In this document: piece after piece, positions 1-8,595 of the stretch
Layout: each line of letters begins with the position of its first letter
Numbering within the stretch: the first letter of the stretch is position 1
From: Hepatocystis sp. ex Piliocolobus tephrosceles
Taxonomy: Eukaryota > Apicomplexa > Aconoidasida > Haemosporida > Plasmodiidae
Assembly: GCA_902459845.2 (NCBI GenBank)
Contig: CABPSV020000293.1
Span: 2,501-19,914 of the forward strand
DNA: 17,414 nucleotides
Reading direction: 5' to 3'
Notes under the pieces: model-generated
Told to the model about the DNA's origin: nothing
The model's database searches: none
What the model saw: the letters and a program-made list of their open reading frames with translations, nothing else
Program-made: the position numbers and the translations under genes

Positions 1-134
1 GTATATATATAAATTTGTAAAAATTATTTTATGCATGGGTTATGTATATATATATACGTATATATATAGTTTACACAGTTGTTCTCTCTATGTACTTTTC
101 CCTTTTTATTTAATATTTTTTTTTTTTAACTATA
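1..134. other. 3' flank of the PIG-P gene, no gene seen
   Basis: This is AT-rich DNA with (TA)n runs near 45-68 and a T run at about 116-127. It lies downstream of the PIG-P stop codon on the minus strand. I see no coding potential; it is probably 3' UTR or intergenic. Confidence 0.6.
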
Positions 135-812
135 TTATATTATTAATAAAAATAGTTTGATATAACCTTCAACTAAATATATAGAATTCGGTGGCTCCGT
201 TTTTATAAAAGAATATATAACAGTAAACAGAATAAAACAAATAAATGTAAAAACGATACCACACGGAATAGTAAAAGCCCAGTACCTATATAATAAACAA
301 ATAAATGAAAAAAATAACATGGTAGTTAAATAAACAAGCAATAAAAAAAGTGTAAATAAATGAACGAATAATAAAAACTACCTAGAACTTATTTATATAA
401 GTACATAAATGTATGCCAAAACGCATACACATAGGATGTAATATGTTTTTACAACCTTTTCTTATGGGCTTCATTTAGTTTTGTTAATTATTTATTTTTT
501 TTTTTTTCATTTGATTTTATTTTACTTGGAAGGGAAAGGGAAAGATAGATAACTTAGAAAGTCATCAAATGCGAATGCCCATATTAAATATGTCACTGTA
601 AATTATCATAATATAAATGCGTGTGTATAATAATAGTATGTATACAATAAACGCAAAAAAAAAAAAATACATAAGGATGAACAAATTATATAATTTCCAT
701 TATTCTTTAAGCCTTTTTCTTTTTTTTTTTTCATTTTTTTTTATATATAACCCCATAATATTTTTGATAAATATAATATAAAAAATGCATATCCTTCTTT
801 TATTGATTGCAT
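135..812 (-). CDS. PIGP: PIG-P, GPI-GlcNAc transferase subunit (3 exons, 93 aa)
   Basis: The exons are 812-752, 595-526 and 285-135 (61, 70 and 151 nt; 282 nt in total). Introns of 156 and 240 nt begin GT and end AG, and the phases match exactly (1, then 2). The ATG at 812-810 has an in-frame TGA 15 bases upstream. The joined protein has two hydrophobic segments (about residues 8-30 and 46-71). Its PIG-P hallmarks are TYLIWAF at 22-28, a Pro-rich turn leading into SKYWAFTIP at 43-51, and TEPPNSIYLVE at 73-83, aligning with the human pattern YLVWAF...KYWAVALP...STSPLDSIHTI. PIG-P is a small two-helix ER membrane subunit of the complex that adds GlcNAc to phosphatidylinositol, the first GPI-anchor step. 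At 93 aa it is near the minimal size for the domain. The first donor (GTTATA) is weak. The splicing is inferred; exon 3 alone already supports the family. Confidence 0.85.
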
Positions 813-1698
813 TATATACAAGCGTCATAAAAATTGAGGGTAATATACTTCCCTTTACTTTACTTTACTTTACTTTATTTTACTTTAGTTTGTCTGTTTG
901 TTTGTTTATATGTAAAAGTATATAAATACAAGTGTACATCTTATATATAAAGTAAAAATTGTATGGACAAAAACATCACGTTATAGCTTATAAATGTCCT
1001 AAAAAAAATAACTAATGCTAACTTGGAGTATGTATGTATGTATGTATGTATATTTACATGTAAAGATTTAAATTTTTTTAATATAATAATACTTGCACAT
1101 ATATATAATTTTTTTTTTTTTAAAAGAATTTTTCATAATATCGAAAAAAAAAAAACAAATAAATAAAAAAAAAATAAAAAAAAAATAAATAAAAAATAAA
1201 AAAAAATAAATAAAAAATAAATAAATAAAAAATAGAAAATAAAAAATAAATAAAAAATAAATAAAAAATAAATATATAAAAAATACATAGTGGGATGACG
1301 TTCTCTCTTTTTTTCAATTATCTATCTATCCCTTTATTTTTTTATTTATTTGCTTTACTTTTGGCCATATTTATAAATGTATATATATATATATATATAT
1401 TTATGTTTGTGCATTTAGTGAGCAATGTATTAAATAAGAATTTGTTAGCACTTAAAATATTTTAATACTTTTTTTAATTTGTTTCCAGTATTTTTTGTTT
1501 TTTTAACATATATTTATACATTATTTTTTTTTTTTTTAACTAAACACCAATAAATAAACATTTTTTTTAGCAATCTCTTCTAAATAAAAAAACAAAAATA
1601 GCTTATATAACAAAATTCGAAAACATAAAAAGAGTGAACAAAATAACAAGAATGATAAAAATAACAAACACGATAGGGATAACAATAAGTTAAAATGC

Positions 1699-1699
<1 letters not shown>

Positions 1700-1731
<32 letters not shown>
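1700..1731. repeat. A32 homopolymer
   Basis: This is an uninterrupted run of 32 A in the divergent intergenic region. Runs of this length are typical nucleosome-poor poly(dA:dT) tracts in Plasmodium intergenic DNA. The exact length in an assembly is unreliable. Confidence 0.9.
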
Positions 1732-1732
<1 letters not shown>

Positions 1733-2202
1733 AGAGTTATAAATCAATGTATTTAAATATAACACCCTGTTTTACCTACAAATATCAATGAAAGTATAAA
1801 GTAGTACTAGGTACACATGTACAATAAAAATACATAAATATATATGTAACTGACAGACGAATAAACAACTTCTTGTAATAAAATGGTCGTTTGTTTATGA
1901 TGAATTATTAACTGATAAATATAAGATAAGCGCTTTTTTTTTATTTTTTTTTTAACAAAAACAGTTATATATGAATGTTATATGAGAATATATATAAAGG
2001 AATTTACACATACTTATACATTTCAAGCAAAAAGGGAAAAAAGAAAAGAAAAGAAAAATACAACATTCGTTAAGTTAATGGATTACGTGCATACATTAAT
2101 TATGTACACGTACTTATATATATATATGTATATAGGGTTCTACACTTAGGTAATAACACACCACGTAACTAACACGTACTTTTAAATCGTAATATATAAA
2201 AA

Positions 2203-2431
2203 AAGATAAATAAGTGAATAAATAAGCAAATAAATAAGCAAATAAATAAGCAAATAAATATATAAATAAATATATAAATAAATAAGTAAATAAATATATA
2301 AATAAATAAGCAAATAAATAAGTAAATAACTAAGCAAATAAATAAGTAAATAAATAAGCAAATAAATAAGTAAATAAATAAGCAAATAAATAAGTAAATA
2401 AATAAGCAAATAAATAAATAAGTAAATAAAA
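2203..2431 (+). repeat. AAAT-type tetranucleotide array in the VPS33 leader
   Basis: This array of about 220 bp is built from AAATAAGC, AAATAAGT and AAATATAT units. Its right half alternates two 12-mers, AAATAAATAAGC and AAATAAATAAGT, giving a 24-bp period. It ends a few bases before the VPS33 ATG and contains no ATG itself, so it would form an uninterrupted, start-free mRNA leader. Read on the minus strand it looks like a Leu/Ile/Tyr-rich ORF, which is an artefact of the repeat. Confidence 0.85.
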
Positions 2432-2432
2432 A

Positions 2433-5400
2433 ATGAAAAAGCTTGACGAATTAATAAAAAACGAACGACTTGTGTTATTAAACATACTCAATAACTTTAA
2501 CGGATCAAAATGTTTATTTTTTGAAAAGTCGTTGCATATTATTTTAAACGTAATATTAAATGATAGTGATATAACTAATGTAAAAGTAAAACACATTTTT
2601 ACTATTACTAATGAACAAAATGTTAGGATTGATAATACTGATAAAATAAGAAATATATTTTTCTTTATTCGTCCAAATTTTTACGAAATAGATAATATAT
2701 TTAAAATAATTGGAAAAATAGATAATTATGAAAAAAACCAAAATAATAATTATATAAAATATGAAAACATTGGTAAAAAAAAAAAGAAATTTAACGATAA
2801 AGATGATGATAGTGATGATAATAATAATAATAATAATAATAATAAATTTAGAAAAAAATATATATTAATTTTTATTCCTTATATTACTAATATGTGTAAA
2901 AAAGAGATAATTAAACACAATATAATAGAGTATCCAATTGATATAATAACATTTCCTCTTTATTTTATTCCAATTTATAATGATGTATATAGTTTAGAAA
3001 TAAAAAATATTTTCAAACAGTTTTATGTTGATAACGATTTTACGAATTTAACATTTTGTTCTTATGGTTTAATGTATTTACAATATATTTTTAATGGAGT
3101 ATTTCCATATATTAAATCGTTTGGGACTATGTCTAATTTTATTTTTGAACATATAATACAATTGAGAAAAGAAATTGTATCAAATAATTTTAACATACAA
3201 CCACCTAATTATTCTCAACAATCATTTAATGAGGCTTTGTTAAATATACATAATTTGCATAATATGCATGAAGATAAACAATCATCTGATGGATCAGTTA
3301 TTCCACTAAAATATGCTCTTAACAGTTTTTTTCAAGCAGAAGAGTATGCAAATAAAAATGCGAAAAAATGTAAGAAAAAGCTTACAAACCAATACAACAA
3401 TGTAAAGGAGAAAGTAAATAAAAAAAAAAAACAATATAATAAAAATTTAAATAATAATAAGAAAGAGCACAAAATTGATGGACATTTTAAAGAAAAAAAA
3501 AAAAAAAAATTAACACGTGAATATAGTATGAAAAATGAAAATGGTATTAACTTAATTAGTACAAACAATGATAAAAAGAAAAATACATACGATGTATTAA
3601 ATGGAAAAATAAAAAAAAAAAGTGATGATGGTGATATAGATAAAAGTATTGAACAAAAAAAAAAATACGAGAACAAACGTGCTGAATTAAAAAATTTTAG
3701 GTACGAAAGGGAAAAAAACAGTAGTAACAATTCTGAATTAAAAAAAGAAGACAAAGAAAATGATATATATGAACAGTCAGAATTAAATAAACAAACATTT
3801 AAAAATATGGAGAAAAAAGAAATAAACAAAATAAACGAAAAGGTTGTAGATCAAATAAATAACGAATCCTCATCTTTTGTATACCAGGGAGAGTCACATT
3901 TTTCCAATAAAAATGGGAATGAAGATGGGAGTGGGAGTGGGAGTGGAAGTGGAAGTGGAGTGGAAGTGGAAGTAGAAGTAGAAGTAGAAGTAGAAGTAGA
4001 AGTAGAAGTAGAAGTAGAAGTAAATAAAAAAGAAAATAAAAATGAACAATTGCAAACACAAAACAAAAAAAAGAAGCAAATAAATATTATGCACGATATA
4101 AACGTTCAAAAAAATGTTGACGGTAACAGTAGTGAAGCTTATATTAATACAGATATGGAAAATATAGATAAAGTAAAATTTAATCACACTGATGATGTTT
4201 CTATAGAAATATATGTAAACTCTAAGCATGTTAAGTATGACATTTCTAAGAGTCAAGGTAATCGTCCTAACGTTTTAAAAAGAGAAACCGGGGATAAAAG
4301 TGATCATACAAGTAAAACAGAAGGAGGTCATAAAAAAAAAACAGAAGGAGGTGATAAAAGTAAAACAGAAGGAGGTGATAAAAGTAAAACAGAAAGTGGT
4401 CATAAAAAAAAAACAAAAGATGGTGATAAAAGTAAAACAGAAGGAGGTGATAAAAGTAAAACAGAAAGTGGTCATAAAAAAAAAACAAAAGATGGTGATA
4501 AAAGTAAAACAGAAGGAGGTGATAAAAATAAAACAGAAAGTGGTCATAAAAAAAAAACAAAAGATGGTCATAAAAGTAAAACAGAAGGAGGTGATAAAAA
4601 TAAAACAACTCGAGAGCACACAAAATTAGCCCGCTCCAAAGGCAACAACAACTTAACTAATTTCATGATAAAATTTGACAATACTAAATTTTTTATGCAA
4701 AAAAAAGATAGAAAAAAACAAAAAGAAGAAGAAAAAAAGGAACAGGAGGAAAAAAGTCATATATTCGAAAAATTAGGTTTTACAAATTTTAACTTTTTAT
4801 TAAATACATGTAACAAAATAGATTGTTGTATTATAATTGATAGAAAATTTGATATGATAACACCATTCTGCACTCCTTTTACTTATGAAGGATTGTTAGA
4901 TTATTATTTTAATATAGAGAATTTACATATAGATATACCTCGACATATAATATTTAATGACAACAAAAATAATGTAAATGATATAAATAATAATGACTCT
5001 GATTTTTATCCTACTGAAAATACAAATATGGAACATATGATGGTTAGAGTAAAACTTAAAAGCTCAGTTGATGTTTTATATAATAATATAAAAGATTTGA
5101 ATCAAAAAGAAATAGGATTATTTTTACATAAAAAAGCAAGTGACATACAAAAAATATATAAAGAAAAAGAATCTTTAAAAAATATAGAACAAATTAATGT
5201 ATTTATGCAAAAATTAAAAAAAAAACATTCTGAACATAATTCTTTATCTACACATGTAAATATCGCATCTTACATAATAAATTTAATTAAAAAAGAAAAA
5301 AGTTATAATAAATTAAAGTTAGAAGATGATATAATGCAACTAGATAACAATACAGATAAAAAACATTTATTAAATATAGTTAAACAAATACAATTATTAA

Positions 5401-6569
5401 TATATTCAAAAGAAAATGTAGAAGAAATTTATAGATTATTAGCACTCTTTTCTATTATTACCAATGGGTATACAGAAAATTGTATGAACGAATTAAAAAC
5501 AGATATAATAGAACAATATGGAATAAAAGAATTAAAAAGATTAAACAAATTACATTTATGTAATATTATTAAATATAAACCACAACAAAAATTTATATGG
5601 AATACAATAAAAAAACAATTTAATATTTTTTCAAACGAACAAAATGATATATCTTATGTTTGTAATGGATATGCCCCTCTATCCGTTCGACTAGTAGAAT
5701 ATATGGCACTGATAAAAAATAACATTCAACTTATTCCTGAAATTTTAAATTTTATGGGACCTACGTTTGAGATCGTACAAAAGGCAGTTGGTTATGAGAG
5801 TTGCGAATCAGAAACGGGTGCTTATAGTGGTAGTGATAGTGGTAGTGATAGTGGTAATGATAGTGGTAGTGATAGTAGTAGTGGTAGTAGTAGTGGAAGT
5901 AGTAGTAGTGGCAGTAGTAGTAGTAGTGGAAGTAGTAGTAGTGGCAGTAGTAGTAGTGGCAGTAGTAGTAGTGGCAGTAGTAGTAGTGGCAGTAGTAGTA
6001 GTGGCAGTTGTAGTAGTGGCAGTAGTAGTAGTCGTAGTAGTAGTAGTAACAATAGTAATAGTAGTAGTAGTAGTAACAATAGTAATAGTAGTAATATTAG
6101 TAAACGTAGTAGTAATAATAGTAACAGTAGTAAAACTAGTAGAAGTAGTAATATTAGTACCAGAAATAATAGTAGTAATAAGAAAAATGACAATTATATT
6201 GAAATTAATACTGATAGTATTAGTAATAACAGTAGTAGCGCTGATAGTAATAACAGTAGTAATAGCAGTAGTAATAACAGTAGTAATAGCAGTAGTAATA
6301 GCAGTAGTAATAGCAGTAGTAATAGCAGTAGTAATAGCAGTAGTAATAACAGTAGTAATAGCAGTAGTAATGGCAGTAGTAGATATAATGGAAATAGTGA
6401 TAGTATAAAAAAAAAAAAATATATTATTCTTTTTTATGTTGGTGGTATATGTTATGCTGAGCTTGCATCCATTCGACAGTTAAATAAAAATAATGACAAG
6501 TACAAATATTTAATTTTTACTACAGAAATAATTAGCTCGAAAAAAATTATGGACTCGATGGTAACATAA
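2433..6569 (+). CDS. VPS33: VPS33, Sec1/Munc18-family HOPS/CORVET subunit
   Basis: This is a single exon of 1378 aa. An in-frame TAA two codons upstream fixes the start. VPS33 binds SNAREs within the HOPS/CORVET tethering complexes and acts in endosome/lysosome-type fusion, in Plasmodium the food-vacuole and apical-organelle routes. Visible homology is split into blocks: RNIFFFIRPNF near residue 74; YILIFIP near 142; FKQFYVDNDFTNL...YGLMYLQYIFNGVFP near 194-226; the SM-core block CCIIIDRKFDMITPF...TYEGLLDYY near 796-822; DISYVCNGYAPLSVRL near 1071; and YIILFYVGGICYAELASIRQL near 1329. The last two match VPS33A better than Sec1, Sly1 or Vps45. The protein is over twice the usual ~600 aa because of insertions at about 250-776 (Lys/Asn/Glu-rich with three repeat arrays) and 1132-1324 (Ser-rich). 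Both lie between conserved blocks, so the core looks intact. Confidence 0.93.
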   Translation: MKKLDELIKNERLVLLNILNNFNGSKCLFFEKSLHIILNVILNDSDITNVKVKHIFTITNEQNVRIDNTDKIRNIFFFIRPNFYEIDNIFKIIGKIDNYEKNQNNNYIKYENIGKKKKKFNDKDDDSDDNNNNNNNNKFRKKYILIFIPYITNMCKKEIIKHNIIEYPIDIITFPLYFIPIYNDVYSLEIKNIFKQFYVDNDFTNLTFCSYGLMYLQYIFNGVFPYIKSFGTMSNFIFEHIIQLRKEIVSNNFNIQPPNYSQQSFNEALLNIHNLHNMHEDKQSSDGSVIPLKYALNSFFQAEEYANKNAKKCKKKLTNQYNNVKEKVNKKKKQYNKNLNNNKKEHKIDGHFKEKKKKKLTREYSMKNENGINLISTNNDKKKNTYDVLNGKIKKKSDDGDIDKSIEQKKKYENKRAELKNFRYEREKNSSNNSELKKEDKENDIYEQSELNKQTFKNMEKKEINKINEKVVDQINNESSSFVYQGESHFSNKNGNEDGSGSGSGSGSGVEVEVEVEVEVEVEVEVEVEVNKKENKNEQLQTQNKKKKQINIMHDINVQKNVDGNSSEAYINTDMENIDKVKFNHTDDVSIEIYVNSKHVKYDISKSQGNRPNVLKRETGDKSDHTSKTEGGHKKKTEGGDKSKTEGGDKSKTESGHKKKTKDGDKSKTEGGDKSKTESGHKKKTKDGDKSKTEGGDKNKTESGHKKKTKDGHKSKTEGGDKNKTTREHTKLARSKGNNNLTNFMIKFDNTKFFMQKKDRKKQKEEEKKEQEEKSHIFEKLGFTNFNFLLNTCNKIDCCIIIDRKFDMITPFCTPFTYEGLLDYYFNIENLHIDIPRHIIFNDNKNNVNDINNNDSDFYPTENTNMEHMMVRVKLKSSVDVLYNNIKDLNQKEIGLFLHKKASDIQKIYKEKESLKNIEQINVFMQKLKKKHSEHNSLSTHVNIASYIINLIKKEKSYNKLKLEDDIMQLDNNTDKKHLLNIVKQIQLLIYSKENVEEIYRLLALFSIITNGYTENCMNELKTDIIEQYGIKELKRLNKLHLCNIIKYKPQQKFIWNTIKKQFNIFSNEQNDISYVCNGYAPLSVRLVEYMALIKNNIQLIPEILNFMGPTFEIVQKAVGYESCESETGAYSGSDSGSDSGNDSGSDSSSGSSSGSSSSGSSSSSGSSSSGSSSSGSSSSGSSSSGSSSSGSCSSGSSSSRSSSSNNSNSSSSSNNSNSSNISKRSSNNSNSSKTSRSSNISTRNNSSNKKNDNYIEINTDSISNNSSSADSNNSSNSSSNNSSNSSSNSSSNSSSNSSSNSSSNNSSNSSSNGSSRYNGNSDSIKKKKYIILFYVGGICYAELASIRQLNKNNDKYKYLIFTTEIISSKKIMDSMVT
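3915..3941 (+). other. Putative G-quadruplex motif in VPS33 coding strand
   Basis: Four GGG tracts lie at 3915-3917, 3927-3929, 3933-3935 and 3939-3941, with loops of 9, 3 and 3 nt, followed by further GG pairs. This satisfies the relaxed G3N1-12 rule and would also be present in the mRNA. Folding is predicted from the pattern only. Confidence 0.55.
3926..4022 (+). repeat. Hexanucleotide array encoding (Gly-Ser)n then (Glu-Val)n
   Basis: Within the large VPS33 insertion, GGGAGT/GGAAGT units encode alternating Gly-Ser (from about residue 499). After one shorter step the array becomes GAAGTG/GAAGTA units encoding alternating Glu-Val to about residue 530. The change of encoded dipeptide reflects a shift of the same GAAGTG-like repeat relative to the reading frame. 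The plus strand is strongly purine-rich. Confidence 0.9.
4320..4607 (+). repeat. Twelve 24-bp (8-residue) repeats in VPS33
   Basis: Twelve contiguous 24-nt units encode 8-residue repeats of the forms EGGHKKKT, EGGDKSKT, ESGHKKKT and KDGDKSKT (residues 630-725). From the third unit on there is a 72-nt higher-order period (EGGDKSKT-ESGHKKKT-KDGDKSKT, repeated with single changes). The encoded segment is highly basic and hydrophilic and probably disordered. ORFs in the other frames and on the other strand over this block are shadows. Confidence 0.93.
5826..6405 (+). repeat. AGT/AGC trinucleotide array, Ser-rich insertion in VPS33
   Basis: About 190 residues (1132-1324) are mostly Ser with interspersed Gly, Asp and Asn. 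They are encoded almost only by AGT/AGC, with GGT/GGC, GAT and AAT/AAC as single-base variants. TCN serine codons are essentially absent, which indicates trinucleotide expansion rather than protein-level selection for serine. The array sits between the FEIVQKAVG block and the C-terminal YIILFYVGG strand, where human VPS33A has a short variable loop. Confidence 0.92.
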
Positions 6570-7218
6570 AAAAAGTACTTTTTATATGTACCACGTTCGA
6601 TCGGTCAACCAATCCGATTGATCAATTTGTCAATTAATTAAATGGTGAATATTTCCGTTTATGTTTTATCATCAATTTTCATTTTCTCTTTCATTTTTTT
6701 TTGTCACACATTCGTGTATGTATTTTTCCGATATATGTTTTACTTACCCATTTGTTCATAAATAAATAAATGTATATATATACATATATATGTATGTATG
6801 TATGTATTTATTTATTTATTTATTATTTTTTTTTTTTTTTTTTGGTACGATACTTTAAATATCTTACTATAAAGTTACTAACTATTTAATAATAATAATG
6901 GCATAATACCTTACATTATGTGTTAATATATGCATACTATTTTTATATTTGATGACTGTTCGACGACTGTGCATGTTAATTCGGTTCATCACAGTTTCAT
7001 TATGTTGTACGTTTTTAATTTGTTTTGTTTTATCATTTCTTTCATACCCCCACTTAAGCATAAAAAGTAGTTTATAAAGGAGTTTATAAGTTTTTATACA
7101 TGTATTTTTACATATTCGTGCATTTTTTTTTTAAACGTTACAACTAATTCTTTTTAACTCAATTTATTTTTATTAAAATATGTACAAGTATGAGTGAACA
7201 AAAAAAAAAAAAAAAAAA

Positions 7219-7250
<32 letters not shown>

Positions 7251-7834
7251 TCACATTCTGTCCTGATGTTATAACATCGCTTAATATGTTCACAAAAACA
7301 TGCAAACCGTGTACAAGTGTATAAACATGTATACGTACATAAATACATTTAACCGCGCCCTCCTTTCATTTTGTATTTACTGCCTTTATTCGTTTATTCA
7401 TTGATTAATATAATATTCTATTTATATGTAGTAAATAAAAAAAAGACTCAACAATTAAATTTATAATAAGTAGAATAAAAACGTACATAAATGATAATTT
7501 AGAAAAAAAAAAAAAAATTACTATATTAGTCTTTTATTTAGGCTATTTGTATCAAAAGAATGAACAATTGAGTAAATATATGCAAACACAAACACAGACA
7601 CAAAAGTAAACACAAAAACAAACACAAAGGTAAACACAAACACCAAAGTAAACAGAAGACACATGTTACTATTTTTTAAATAGACCCAATATTGAAAAGA
7701 CTAAATATATATATTTTTTTTTTACATCCTCATTGTCCCAAAAAAAACAATTATTTTGCTTATTTAATAAATTAAAATACTTTGCAATTTATAATTTTAG
7801 ATATATACATCCTGTATTTATAAAATTATATTTT

Positions 7835-7845
7835 CCCCCCCCCCC
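7835..7845 (+). repeat. C11 homopolymer
   Basis: A run of eleven C, followed by T and two more C. Poly(C)/poly(G) of this length stands out where every other long homopolymer in the window is A or T. Confidence 0.9.
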
Positions 7846-8187
7846 TCCATTTATACCAAATACTCAAAGCGATTAAAATTAAATAAATATGAGACTGAAC
7901 AATAAACGGTTATATAAGCGTACATACATTTATATATTATATAAACATATATATGAATATTCAATTATACCATATTTTATAAACACATAAAAAAAAAAAA
8001 AAAAAAAAAATAGCACTATTTATTAGGTATTTTTATAAAGATAAAACAACTTTTTACTTATTTATCCATTTCTTTATTTATTTTTTTTTTTTTTAATTAC
8101 TTATAAATTTGTTTAATTTATTTACGCTCGCCATACTTTCTCTATCTTGGTATTCATTATTTTGTTGCTTAACTTTTTTTTTTTTTT

Positions 8188-8189
<2 letters not shown>

Positions 8190-8221
<32 letters not shown>
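8190..8221. repeat. T32 homopolymer
   Basis: An uninterrupted run of 32 T, preceded by T15 and a single A. It lies about 450 bp upstream of the Kish start, in the likely promoter/5' UTR. Confidence 0.9.
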
Positions 8222-8222
<1 letters not shown>

Positions 8223-8426
8223 TATTAGTTTATAAAAATTGCTATAACAAGAAAGTCATATTAACTGATTATACTTGCAAAGTTAAAAAATGTATAGCAA
8301 CATAAAAACAAAATAAAATAAAAGTAGAATAAGGTATTATATTTTTTTTTTTTTTTTTTCAAGTGTTAAGCTAATGAGAAGGCACAAAAAATGCTAAAAA
8401 AAAAAAAAAAACACATCATATAAAAT

Positions 8427-8521
8427 CAAGTTAAGTTATATTAAGTTAAGTTATATTAAGTTAAGTTATATTAAGTTAAGTTATATTAAGTTAAGTTAAG
8501 CTAAGTTAAGTTAAATAAGTT
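8427..8521 (+). repeat. 15-bp tandem repeat upstream of Kish
   Basis: Three full copies of TTAAGTTAAGTTATA (8441-8485) are flanked by partial copies, and the array then degenerates to (TTAAG)n. It lies in the likely Kish promoter or leader. No protein is encoded. Confidence 0.85.
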
Positions 8522-8543
8522 AAAAAAAAAAAGTAAAATTAAA

Positions 8544-8595
8544 ACATATGAGATAAAAGGCAGTACAAAACATATGAGATAAGAGGCAGTACAAA
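8544..8595 (+). repeat. 26-bp direct repeat upstream of Kish
   Basis: Two adjacent 26-bp copies (8544-8569 and 8570-8595) differ at one base (AAAAGG against AAGAGG). The pair lies 75 bp before the Kish ATG, probably in the 5' UTR. Its sequence is more complex than the surrounding homopolymers. Confidence 0.9.

Larger units (their letters stand above)
813..2432. other. Divergent intergenic region between PIG-P and VPS33
   Basis: These 1.6 kb separate two genes transcribed away from each other, so they should hold both promoters and 5' UTRs. On the plus strand there is a (CTTTA)n run at about 854-888, (GTAT)n at 1028-1051, an A/T run of TTTATTTTT-type units at about 1140-1285, (TA)10 at about 1380-1400, an A32 run at 1700-1731, and the AAAT array listed separately. 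I found no convincing exon on either strand. Short open stretches such as 987-1027 have splice-like flanks but lack a consistent frame. Confidence 0.6.

Noticed and set aside
784..839. Plus-strand frame beginning MHILLLLLIALYTS that looks like a signal-peptide exon with a GTAATA donor
   Set aside because: It is antisense to PIG-P exon 1 (812-752), which is supported by homology and by splice phases. I found no in-frame downstream exon on the plus strand.
2182..2409. Minus-strand 75-aa Leu/Ile/Tyr-rich ORF
   Set aside because: It is a translation of the AAAT-type tetranucleotide array; period 12 keeps one frame open by chance.
4267..4629. ORFs of 109-118 aa in other frames over the VPS33 octapeptide array
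   Set aside because: A 24-bp period keeps all frames free of stops. The VPS33 frame is fixed by homology on both sides.
5767..6408. Val-rich plus-strand (213 aa) and Leu-rich minus-strand (123 aa) ORFs over the Ser array
   Set aside because: They are alternative readings of an (AGT)n repeat inside VPS33.
6585..6640. tRNA-like GTTCGATC box after VPS33
   Set aside because: No flanking T-arm, anticodon arm or acceptor stem pairs around it.
6882..7070. Overlapping short ORFs: 46 aa plus (6930-7070) and 35 aa minus (6882-6989, containing a GTAAGG donor-like site)
   Set aside because: Both are short, antisense to each other, without family resemblance, and without a believable partner exon downstream on the same strand.
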